Assembly: GCA_024229515.1 (NCBI GenBank)
Contig: JAAESI010000121.1
Location: 1-41,353, forward strand
Source: Pseudomonadota bacterium
GTDB taxonomy: Bacteria; Myxococcota_A; UBA796; UBA9615
DNA length: 41,353 nt
Reading direction: 5' to 3'
Shown here: one piece after another, positions 1 to 6,777 of the stretch
Position numbering within the stretch: position 1 is the first letter of the stretch
How the letters are laid out: every line of letters begins with the position of its first letter
The notes under the pieces: model-generated
Database searches by the model: none
Told to the model about the DNA's origin: nothing
What the model saw: the letters and a program-made list of their open reading frames with translations, nothing else
Position numbers and translations under genes: made by a program

Positions 1-2
1 CC

Positions 3-101
3 TTCCGCGAGATCTACAACGAGCAGTGGCTAGTCGCACGACACGGGTACAGCTCGCCGGCCCAGGTACGGCGGGAACTCACCGGGAGCGTCGCGGCCTG
101 A
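3..101 (+). CDS. IS3-family transposase (OrfB), C-terminal fragment
   Basis: Reading from base 3, the frame gives FREIYNEQWLVARHGYSSPA and continues QVRRELTGSVAA to a TGA at 99-101. This is the characteristic end of the DDE (rve) integrase domain of IS3-family OrfB proteins, where an IYNxxWL...G(Y/F)xSPAQ pattern follows the catalytic glutamate helix. The rest of the protein, including the DDE residues, lies outside the window. The protein would catalyse cut-and-paste or copy-out transposition of the element whose right end is here. The frame is intact to its natural stop, so the element may be complete. Confidence 0.75.
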   Translation, partial: FREIYNEQWLVARHGYSSPAQVRRELTGSVAA

Positions 102-115
102 ACAACAACAGCATG

Positions 116-140
116 TGTCCGAGAAACCGGGTGCGGTACA
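116..140 (+). repeat. Candidate IS terminal inverted repeat
   Basis: The 25 bases begin TGTCCGAGAAACCGGG and end in GTACA. They lie 14 nt after the transposase stop codon. IS3-family right ends commonly begin or end with TG/CA dinucleotides and sit just beyond orfB. The sequence directly after is in frame with a GGDEF-domain tail, which fits an insertion junction near 140. The partner repeat is outside the window. Confidence 0.5.
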
Positions 141-351
141 CCCGGAAGACGACCTCGCCCTCCAGCGCGCGGCGGCCCGATTGCGCAGCGCGATCAGCGG
201 AAGCTACGAGACGTCGGCCGGCACGGTCACCCTCGGCTGCTCCGCGGGAACCGCCTCGTGGGAACCCGGGCAGAACGCCGAAGCGGTGCTCTCGGCCGCA
301 GATCTGGCGATGTTCGCGGACAAGGCGAGGCGGTCGACGCGCGCCGTTTGA
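141..351 (+). pseudogene. GGDEF diguanylate cyclase, C-terminal remnant cut by IS
   Basis: About 70 residues match the end of a GGDEF domain: a helix (LQRAAARLRSAI), the strand pair TVTLGCSAGTASW and the closing motif AADLAMFADKARRS, equivalent to the usual AD-x-ALY-x-AK-x-xGR. The upstream part of the domain, including the GG(D/E)EF signature that binds GTP, is missing; it would be expected 15-20 residues earlier, where the IS end now sits. A GTG at 115 could start translation from within the IS end, but the product could not make cyclic di-GMP. I read this as a diguanylate cyclase gene inactivated by the insertion. Confidence 0.65.
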
Positions 352-393
352 TTCGGGCACCAGCCTCCCCGACGGGTCCCGGGCCCGCCTGAG

Positions 394-400
394 TTAGACT
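394..400 (+). promoter_or_regulatory. Putative -10 element, leaderless start
   Basis: TTAGACT ends 6 nt before the GTG start codon at 407, and no Shine-Dalgarno sequence fits between. The same arrangement recurs before several other genes here (24479, 30271, 40281, 15074), which suggests a -10 box with transcription starting at or next to the start codon. A -35 box is not evident. Confidence 0.4.
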
Positions 401-406
401 CGCGCC

Positions 407-1021
407 GTGCGCGCAACCCAACGACCTGCCCTCCTCCTCCTGCCGTTCCTGCTCGCCACGCTGACGGCTTGTCCGCCGGTGCGCGACAACATCACCGATG
501 GGGAGGGCGGCAGCTTCAACGAGCCTGCCTTCTTCGTGTGGCGCGTCTCCAACTACGGACAGCAGCCGCTCTGGGCCATGGTCTACATCCCCCGGGACGA
601 CGAGCACGACTGCAACGGCATGCTCGGCTACGACTGGAGCGACGCCGATCAGGACTACGCCCGGCTGCAGTTGAGCCTCGCGCGGGACGGCGAGTGGGAA
701 GGCGACTTCCTCAACTCGTACAACGGTTGCGGAGACTGGTACGACCCCGATCGTCGCTGCTTCGACGGCTTCCACTACGACGAGGGCGGCCCCTACACCG
801 TCTACGGCGCGGACTCGGCGCTGACCATCGCCAAGTATACCGACTCCGAGGTCCGAGGCACCATCGAGGATGGTGAGAACGGCCGCCTCGGCTTCCGCGC
901 GGAGAACTGCGGCGAGATGCCCTACTACGGGTACGTCGGCGACGCCGACCCCGAGCCTGAGCCGGCGCGCACGCGCCGTGATGCCACCCAGCCCGCCGGC
1001 TGGGGCCTCCGCTTCCGATAG
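407..1021 (+). CDS. Lipoprotein, first of three tandem paralogues
   Basis: This is a 204-residue protein of unknown function with a type II signal peptide: basic N-terminus, hydrophobic core and lipobox LTAC with lipidated Cys22. The mature part resembles the next two genes. Shared features are an early FFVWR/FLIWD strand, a region with paired cysteines (CNGM, NGCGDW, RRCF), a YTV..DSALTI.K strand and the closing xxRLGFRAENCGE motif. Unlike its two neighbours it lacks the poly-Asp stalk after the lipid cysteine. The protein ends in GWGLRFR, a tail it shares with the second copy. The GTG start is chosen because it gives a full signal peptide and lies 6 nt after a -10-like box. Location is probably outer membrane or cell surface (inferred). 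Confidence 0.75.
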   Translation: MRATQRPALLLLPFLLATLTACPPVRDNITDGEGGSFNEPAFFVWRVSNYGQQPLWAMVYIPRDDEHDCNGMLGYDWSDADQDYARLQLSLARDGEWEGDFLNSYNGCGDWYDPDRRCFDGFHYDEGGPYTVYGADSALTIAKYTDSEVRGTIEDGENGRLGFRAENCGEMPYYGYVGDADPEPEPARTRRDATQPAGWGLRFR

Positions 1022-1029
1022 GTCCGACC

Positions 1030-1710
1030 ATGCGTTCCCTGCTCCTCCTGCTCGTCCTGCTCCTGTCCGGATGCACCGGATCCACCGGCACCCTCGGCGT
1101 CGACGACGACGATTCCGTGGCGAACGACGATGACGCGGCCGACGACGACGACGCCTCGACCGACGACGACGACGCTTCAGACGACGACGACGCAACCCCG
1201 CCCAAGACCCTGGAGGAGGGCTTCCTCATCTGGGATGGCGAGAGCGAGTACGGTGGCCCCAACGGCGGTCCGGCGATCGGGTGGGGCGTGCTCCCCCGGG
1301 GGTCGCTCAACTCCTGCGACGCGTGGTTCTCCAACGGCTTCGAGAACACCGACGACAACTACATCGGGCTCTACTTCAGCCGCGGCCAGGCCGTGGAGTG
1401 GGAGGGCGACTACATCGAGTACTACGCGGACTGCCGCCCCGAACAGCCCGATTCCCGCTGCTTCAGCGCCTGGGGTCCGAGCGACGACGGCGGCTTCTGG
1501 GAGACCCAGCCGACCGACACCTTCACCATCACCGCGTGGGGCGACGTCATCTACGGCGTGCTGAACGTCCGCGAGGAGGAGCTGGGCGTCGCGATCAACA
1601 ACTGCGGTGAGTCCGACTTCGACGATTACGACGGCGACTCCGGCGCCCCCGAAGAGGCGCCCACCGAGGAGAGCAAGCCCGCTTCAGGGTGGGGCCTCCG
1701 CTTCCGATAA
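1030..1710 (+). CDS. Poly-Asp-stalk lipoprotein, second tandem paralogue
   Basis: This 226-residue lipoprotein has lipobox LSGC (Cys15) followed by a stalk of about 35 residues made of DDDD blocks separated by SVAN, AA, AST, AS and AT. The folded domain starts near residue 57 (TPPKTLEEGFLIWD) and carries the same paired cysteines (SCDAWF, DCRPEQ, RCFSAWG, NNCGE) as its neighbours, probably disulphides in the periplasm or on the surface. It begins 9 nt after the upstream gene and ends in GWGLRFR. No catalytic motif was recognised. The DFDDYDGDSG segment near the C-terminus could bind calcium, but this is a guess from composition. Confidence 0.8.
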   Translation: MRSLLLLLVLLLSGCTGSTGTLGVDDDDSVANDDDAADDDDASTDDDDASDDDDATPPKTLEEGFLIWDGESEYGGPNGGPAIGWGVLPRGSLNSCDAWFSNGFENTDDNYIGLYFSRGQAVEWEGDYIEYYADCRPEQPDSRCFSAWGPSDDGGFWETQPTDTFTITAWGDVIYGVLNVREEELGVAINNCGESDFDDYDGDSGAPEEAPTEESKPASGWGLRFR

Positions 1711-2333
1711 CGGACTCCATACGCGCCTGGCTCGTCCTCTTCGCCCTCGCCCTGTCCGGGTGCACCTGGAGCGGTGGCCCCGTCTTCGACGACGACGACG
1801 CGGTGTTCACGGACGACGATGACGTCGCCGACGACGACGATGTCGCGGACGACGACGACGTGGCCGACGACGACGACGTGGCCGACGACGACGACGCCAC
1901 CCCGCCCAAGTCGCTGGAGCCCGTCTTCATCGTCTGGGACCCGGTCAGCGACTCCGCCGTGGGCACCCCGGCCCTCGCCTTCGGCGTGCTCCCGCGCGAC
2001 ACGGTGATGACCTGCGAGTCGTTCCTCGCCAACGGACTCCAGGACCCCGACACGAACTACATCGGGGTTCAGTTCAGCCACGGCTCGGCGGTCGGACGGG
2101 AAGGCGGCTACGTCGACTTCGCGGACAAGGCCTGCGTGCCCGGCGAGCCGGACGCCCAGTGCTTCAGCGCCTGGGGCCTGACCTCCAAGGCCGACCTCTG
2201 GCAGTCCACCCCGGACGACAGCTTCACCGTCACCGCGTGGGGCGACACCATCCTCGGCTTCGCCGACATTCGCGGCGAGGAGCTGGAGTTCGCGATCAGC
2301 AACTGCGGCGAATACGACTTCGACGCCGAGTAG
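1689..2333 (+). CDS. Poly-Asp-stalk lipoprotein, third tandem paralogue
   Basis: This 214-residue lipoprotein has lipobox LSGC at Cys25, a stalk of repeated VADDDD units, then a domain starting ATPPKSLEPVFIVWD that aligns throughout with the second copy (MTCESFLANGL, DTNYIGVQFS, QCFSAWGL, FTVTAWGDTI, ISNCGEYDFD). The only usable start in frame is GTG 1689, which overlaps the end of the second gene by 22 nt and lies inside the conserved GWGLRFR-coding sequence. It is probably a tandem duplication whose original start was lost and replaced. It stops at DFDAE and lacks the GWGLRFR tail. Function unknown; probably surface-exposed (inferred). Confidence 0.75.
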   Translation: MGPPLPITDSIRAWLVLFALALSGCTWSGGPVFDDDDAVFTDDDDVADDDDVADDDDVADDDDVADDDDATPPKSLEPVFIVWDPVSDSAVGTPALAFGVLPRDTVMTCESFLANGLQDPDTNYIGVQFSHGSAVGREGGYVDFADKACVPGEPDAQCFSAWGLTSKADLWQSTPDDSFTVTAWGDTILGFADIRGEELEFAISNCGEYDFDAE

Positions 2334-4439
2334 CTACTCCGCCGTCGAGGACGTGGTCCGCATCAAGCCCTCGGTCAGCTCCCAGCCTCGCTCCCGGGCC
2401 AGCCCCAGCGGGTACTGCCGCCACGTCAGCGTCGCCGTGACCTCGGGCGCAGCGCAGTCAGCGGCGAACCGATGCTCGCTCGTCCACTCGCCGTCGGGGC
2501 CGAGGCGGTTGTCGCTGGCGACGTCCACGGCCGCGAAGTGGGGAACCATGCGGGACCCGTCGGAACCGACGAGCACCCGCGCGAAGCCGAACCCCGGCGC
2601 ACCCGCGACCGCGGCGGCGGGCGCCCCATCGTCGGGCAGGGCAGCCGCTTCTCCCAGGTAGGCGAGGTCGCCCGCGGGGAGCGCCGCGTCGAACGTGACC
2701 GTGTCGCCATCGACCGCGGTGATGGTGGAGAAGCCGGCCGGCTCGTCCACGGGCATGCCCTTGCCGGCGGCGTCGAACGTGCCGTCCCCGAAGGGTCCCC
2801 AACCGGGGTAGTCGTGGAGGCCGGCGGTCCGCCGCACGACCCGCACCACCTGGCCAACCTCCGCGCCCGGCCACACCGTCCAGTCGCCCCCGGAGTCCTG
2901 CGTCGCGAGCGCCCCGCCGAAGTCGGGGATGGCGTGGCCCCCCGTGGGCGCCAGGAGGGCGTCGTCGCAGCGGGCTTCGACCTGGAGCAGGAGGTGGCGC
3001 ATGGGCTCACCGGTGGGCACGAAGTGACCGCGGTTGCCGTTCCGCACCGCCACCTGGGCGACCACCTCGTCGTCTTCGACGGCGGCGTCGATGGTGACGA
3101 GCGCGACCAGCCCCAGCAGCCCCGCGTCGGCGTCGCGGGGGCCGACGAAGCTGTGCCCGTGGACCTCGTCGCGAGGCCAGCCCGCTGCGAGCCCGGGGGT
3201 GACGTCGAACTTCTGCAGGTCGGCGCCGTTGGTCACGTCCGGATCCAGTGGCATGTGGCAGTCCTGGCAGGTGCTCCCGCCCGCCCCGAGGGGCCCGGTA
3301 GACCACTCCTCGTAGGTGGTGTGCACGGGCAAGCGGCCGGACGGCCACCGGGTCGTGTCGATGGACTCCCCCGGCAGCAGCACGGCCTGCTCCTGCTGGT
3401 GGCACCCGCTGCAGAAGACCGCTTCCTCGAAGAAGGTTCGCTGCACGGCGCCCATGATCGGGGAGAGCACGTCGTCCCAGGGGCCGAACATGATGGGTTG
3501 GAACTCGCCCATACCGGGGGAACCGGCCTCGGACGGTCGAACGATGCGCAAGCGGCCGGCGGCCCCGGGCTCGGCCTCTTCGTCGATCCCCTCCACGTGG
3601 TGGCAGACGTCGCAGTGCACGCCCTTGTCGTAGGCGAGCCCGGTGGCTTCGAGCAGGCTTCGTCCGCCCAGTTGTCCGTCGATCCCGGGTGCGTGGCAGT
3701 CGGCGCAGCCGCCGAATTCGGTGGCGACGGCGTCGCACGGATCGGCGCCCCCGCAGCCTTCGTTCAGCGCCGGCAGCACACCAGACCCGAGGTAGCACCG
3801 CTCGGCCGCCGCGCCGGTGCCGGGCCCCAGCCCCTCGGCCCAGATCCCGCCCGCATCGGCACACGCTCCAGCGTCGGTGATCGCGTCCGCGGTGCCGGCG
3901 TAGAGGTCGTGAACCGCGGGGTTGCTGGCGGCGGACCGGTGCGGGGACGCGTCCCAGTCCTCGGTCATCGTGCGATGGCAGTGGTTGCAGAACTCGGTCG
4001 AGCCGATCTCGGGCGGGTTGCCGGGCGGGCGGAAGACGTACTCAGGGTTATCCGAGTCATCGAACGACGTCAGCTCGATCGGAACGGGATCGGCGGGCGG
4101 CGGGTGGCTCAGGAAGGCACCTCCGAGTCGCGCGTCGGGGGCGCTGGCGATGACGATCCACTCCGCGTCGACGCCGAAGTCGAAGTTGACCGTCGCCTGA
4201 CCCGACGCGTCCGTAAGCCAACGCTCCGAATCGCCGCCCTGGCCCACCGTGACGTCGGCCACGGGCTCACCATCGAGGGTCACCGCGACGGTCACCGGTT
4301 CGACCCCGAGGGTGGCGTCGTCGTCGTCCGGAGCGTCCGTCGCGTCGTCGTCGTCCGGGGCGTCCGTCGCGTCGTCGTCGTCGTCGGGGCAGCCCGCGAG
4401 GGCGAGTCCCAACAGCAGCCCAACCAGCAGTCTCCTCAT
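2334..4439 (-). CDS. Pentahaem c-type cytochrome lipoprotein
   Basis: This 701-residue lipoprotein has lipobox LAGC (Cys17) and a poly-Asp stalk (residues 19-41), then a beta-sandwich-like segment (about 46-130). Five CxxCH haem c attachment motifs follow: CNHCH 151, CADCH 245, CDVCH 276, CSGCH 343 and CQDCH 391. The region between hemes 1 and 2 has extra cysteines. The C-terminal 300 residues hold no haem motif and look like beta-rich domains. It probably carries electrons at the cell surface or in the periplasm; partner and substrate are unknown. The start is the ATG in front of MRRLLVGLLLG; longer versions would bury the signal peptide. It overlaps the upstream membrane gene by 4 nt, so the two are translationally coupled. 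Multihaem cytochromes with similar WDxSxH motifs near haem 1 are widespread in Myxococcota. Confidence 0.85.
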   Translation of the reverse strand: MRRLLVGLLLGLALAGCPDDDDDATDAPDDDDATDAPDDDDATLGVEPVTVAVTLDGEPVADVTVGQGGDSERWLTDASGQATVNFDFGVDAEWIVIASAPDARLGGAFLSHPPPADPVPIELTSFDDSDNPEYVFRPPGNPPEIGSTEFCNHCHRTMTEDWDASPHRSAASNPAVHDLYAGTADAITDAGACADAGGIWAEGLGPGTGAAAERCYLGSGVLPALNEGCGGADPCDAVATEFGGCADCHAPGIDGQLGGRSLLEATGLAYDKGVHCDVCHHVEGIDEEAEPGAAGRLRIVRPSEAGSPGMGEFQPIMFGPWDDVLSPIMGAVQRTFFEEAVFCSGCHQQEQAVLLPGESIDTTRWPSGRLPVHTTYEEWSTGPLGAGGSTCQDCHMPLDPDVTNGADLQKFDVTPGLAAGWPRDEVHGHSFVGPRDADAGLLGLVALVTIDAAVEDDEVVAQVAVRNGNRGHFVPTGEPMRHLLLQVEARCDDALLAPTGGHAIPDFGGALATQDSGGDWTVWPGAEVGQVVRVVRRTAGLHDYPGWGPFGDGTFDAAGKGMPVDEPAGFSTITAVDGDTVTFDAALPAGDLAYLGEAAALPDDGAPAAAVAGAPGFGFARVLVGSDGSRMVPHFAAVDVASDNRLGPDGEWTSEHRFAADCAAPEVTATLTWRQYPLGLARERGWELTEGLMRTTSSTAE

Positions 4440-4858
4440 CGTCGAATCTCCCCGGGGAGCAGGGCCGCGAGCACGACCACGGGCACAAACGTCAGCAACG
4501 CGGGGCCGGCCCATCCGCCCAGTTGCAGCTCACCCACGAGGGTCCACTGCAGCCAGTACACGACCACCGCGCTGAACAGCGCCAGGGACATGGACGCCGC
4601 GCCGGCGGCGAGGGCCCACGGGCGTTGCTTGCGCCAGCCCCAGGCGAACGCGATGCCGAGGGGTGAGGCGACGAGGAAGTCGACGTAGCCGGTGATCCAG
4701 ATCGTCTGCCACTGGGTGTCGGTCATGCCCGCGCCGAAGATCGCGCGAGCGGACTCGGTGCCGGTGATGGCGGCGACGAGGTTGAACACGACGTGGCCGG
4801 CCTGCCAGAGGCCGTAGTACGCGACCAGGAGGTCGAAGGGGCGGCGCGGCTCGTTCAC
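4436..4858 (-). CDS. Small four-helix membrane protein
   Basis: This 140-residue protein has four predicted membrane segments: around residues 8-30 (LLVAYYGLWQAGHVVFNLVA), 52-70, 80-100 and 115-135. Histidine 22 and several tryptophans lie in or near the membrane, but I recognise no defined family. It is the middle gene of a three-gene minus-strand operon, starting 18 nt after the NHL-type lipoprotein and overlapping the cytochrome gene by 4 nt. By context it may anchor or serve the secreted cytochrome, which is inference only. Confidence 0.7.
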   Translation of the reverse strand: MNEPRRPFDLLVAYYGLWQAGHVVFNLVAAITGTESARAIFGAGMTDTQWQTIWITGYVDFLVASPLGIAFAWGWRKQRPWALAAGAASMSLALFSAVVVYWLQWTLVGELQLGGWAGPALLTFVPVVVLAALLPGEIRR

Positions 4859-4876
4859 CGCGCCACTGTGGCATCC

Positions 4877-6007
4877 CTACTCGTGGAGCGAAATGCGGAG
4901 GATCTCCTCGGCGAGGTTGTCGACGACGTAGAGGTTTCCGTCCTCGTCGAACTCGATGCCGTTGATGGAGAACTCCTCGAGCTCCAGGTCGAGGTAGTCG
5001 AGCATCTTGCCGTCCATGTCGAAGGCGACGATCCAGCCCCGGCGGGCGTCGGTGACCCAGATCTTTCCGTCGTGCAGGGCCAGGCCCGAGGGCTTGCTCA
5101 TGGCGAGGCCGTCCGTGCCGGCGACCTGGTCCACCTCAATCAGGGTCGACAGCTGCGCGTCCCGCACCTCGTACTGGAGCGTGCCGTCGTAGTTCGGCTG
5201 GGTGAAGTCGCCGGTGCTGCCGGTGCTCGTGTCGAGCACGCAGATGCGGAGGTTGCCGGTGTCGGCGACGTACAGCATGCCGGTGTCGTGGTCGTACTCC
5301 ATGTGCGACGGCACGCCCTCGCGACGGTCGACCTCACCCTCCACGTAGCGGGCGGTCTCACCGTCGCTGTGGTCGGCCCCACCGAGTCCGTGGTCCTCGT
5401 TGAAGTCGTACATCGTCAAGGACGAGTGGTAGCCGTCGAAGACCCAGAAGCTGGACCCGCCGGCCCACGCGATACCCATGCCCAGCGGGCTGTTGTGGAG
5501 CATGTCGAGGTGACCGTGGTGGCCGCCGTCGAACTCATCCAGGTCCCCAGTCCACCACGTCGGCCCCATGAAGTCGTCGGGGGTGGCGCTGCCCTGGGTC
5601 GGCTCGTCGGTGTCGTGAATGGTCGCGAAGGTGCCCGCGTACTGCCCCTCCTCGATGAAGGCGAGCGCCGACGGGCGGGCCAGGAAGTGAATGCCTCCCT
5701 GGTTGTCGTCGTAGTTGAGGACCTCCTGGTCGCTCGTGCCGGCGTCCAGCAGCACGCTCACGCCCTCGGTCCCCTGGTTCGTGACCCACAGCTCTTCGGG
5801 CCGCGTCGGGTGGAACTGCAGGTCCGTCGGCTCATCGAGCCCGTCGCCGGAGTCGGCGATCACCTCGAGGCGAACGTTGTCGATCGAGTGGCTGCCGTCG
5901 CCCAGCAAGTCGATGCCGGAGGCATCGTCGTCATCGCCAGAGCCCGGAGGCGGACAGGCGGCGAGGGTGAGGGCGAAGGTCGAGACGAGGATCAATCGAT
6001 GGTGCAC
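4877..6007 (-). CDS. NHL/beta-propeller lipoprotein
   Basis: This 376-residue protein has lipobox LAAC (Cys18), a short DDDD stalk and then repeated propeller blades. Recognisable NHL-like blades are LDEPTDLQFHP..PEELWVTNQG, MLYVADTGNLRICVLD, SKPSGLALHDGKIWVTDA and INGIEFDEDGNLYVVDNL. Such propellers usually bind ligands or proteins and are not themselves catalytic. The GTG start is preceded by AGGAG, a good Shine-Dalgarno sequence about 9 nt upstream. It is the first gene of the operon with a membrane protein and a pentahaem cytochrome, so it may be part of the same surface redox assembly (inferred). Confidence 0.8.
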   Translation of the reverse strand: MHHRLILVSTFALTLAACPPPGSGDDDDASGIDLLGDGSHSIDNVRLEVIADSGDGLDEPTDLQFHPTRPEELWVTNQGTEGVSVLLDAGTSDQEVLNYDDNQGGIHFLARPSALAFIEEGQYAGTFATIHDTDEPTQGSATPDDFMGPTWWTGDLDEFDGGHHGHLDMLHNSPLGMGIAWAGGSSFWVFDGYHSSLTMYDFNEDHGLGGADHSDGETARYVEGEVDRREGVPSHMEYDHDTGMLYVADTGNLRICVLDTSTGSTGDFTQPNYDGTLQYEVRDAQLSTLIEVDQVAGTDGLAMSKPSGLALHDGKIWVTDARRGWIVAFDMDGKMLDYLDLELEEFSINGIEFDEDGNLYVVDNLAEEILRISLHE

Positions 6008-6111
6008 GGGCTGGACTCCTGCGAGCGTTGACGACTAACGCGTACGGCCGTTACGAAATGGCGGGCGAATGGGATCTATCAAACAGACGCACAATCCGCC
6101 AGGGCGTGTGT

Positions 6112-6777
6112 TTACCGATTGAACCAGCGAATCAAGGATCGGGTCGCCGCGGCGAAGTGGTGACCGATCTCGGCATCTGGGTAGGGCGTTCCCACCGGGC
6201 ACGCGGCGCGCGCCAGGCACGCCGAGGCGCAGCCCCCAGGCCGCATCCGCTCGTCGAAGCAGACGCGAACCGCGAGCCCCTTGGGACCGCCGACCGCCCC
6301 GACAGGGCAGGCCGCGATGCAGGGTTTCGTATCGCAACGTTCGCAAGGGTGTTCGGACGGCGGCTCCTGTTGCTCCGGAAGCTCCGCGTCCACCGCGATC
6401 AAGCCGCGAAACGCATGCCATAGACCATGTCCGGGGTGGATGTTGAGGCCGATCGGACTGACGTGCCCCCACCCCGCGACGCGCCCCAGTTCCCGCATTG
6501 GGAGGATGCCGTCGCCCGGCCACAACACCTGGCTGGCGGCCGGAACCGTCGCGCAGAACTCGTGCAGCGCCGCGGCCGCGTGGCGGTCGACAGGATCCGG
6601 CTGACCGTCGTCGAAGAAGCCCCGCTCGCGGATGCTCGCCCACATGCGAGGGCCGGCTGAACCGACCAACACGAGCGAGGGATACGGGGTGTCGATGGAC
6701 TCGACAGCATCGGCGCGAAGCACCGAAAAGAGACCCAGTCCCCGGCCCGCGAGGAGCGCGCGTCCGGCGTCGATCAA
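6112..6777 (-). CDS. 4Fe-4S ferredoxin-type protein (QueG-like C-terminal half)
   Basis: This 221-residue protein has a ferredoxin motif CERCDTKPCIAACPVGAV (Cys145, 148, 153, 157) and a second cluster set (Cys173, 183, 187, 193, the last in CPVG). This two-cluster layout resembles epoxyqueuosine reductase and related reductases, but the cobalamin-binding part of QueG is not obvious, so I do not call it queG. It is probably a cytoplasmic redox protein. It starts with TTG inside the TGA stop of recQ (TTGA overlap), so the two genes are coupled. Length and cysteine spacing look complete. Confidence 0.75.
   Translation of the reverse strand: MIDAGRALLAGRGLGLFSVLRADAVESIDTPYPSLVLVGSAGPRMWASIRERGFFDDGQPDPVDRHAAAALHEFCATVPAASQVLWPGDGILPMRELGRVAGWGHVSPIGLNIHPGHGLWHAFRGLIAVDAELPEQQEPPSEHPCERCDTKPCIAACPVGAVGGPKGLAVRVCFDERMRPGGCASACLARAACPVGTPYPDAEIGHHFAAATRSLIRWFNR

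Larger units (their letters stand above)
1..140 (+). mobile_element. Right end of an IS3-family insertion sequence
   Basis: The first 140 bases contain the tail of an IS3-type transposase reading frame, then a short untranslated stretch, then a sequence resembling an IS terminal inverted repeat that ends in CA near position 140. Only one end of the element lies in the window, so the matching left repeat and target duplication cannot be checked. The element appears to be inserted into a GGDEF gene, whose remainder resumes directly after it. The family assignment rests on the typical C-terminal transposase sequence; the exact boundary is inferred. Confidence 0.7.

Noticed and set aside
2472..4688. 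A 738-codon plus-strand frame opposite the cytochrome gene
   Set aside because: The minus strand encodes five CxxCH motifs and a signal peptide; the plus frame has shadow composition.
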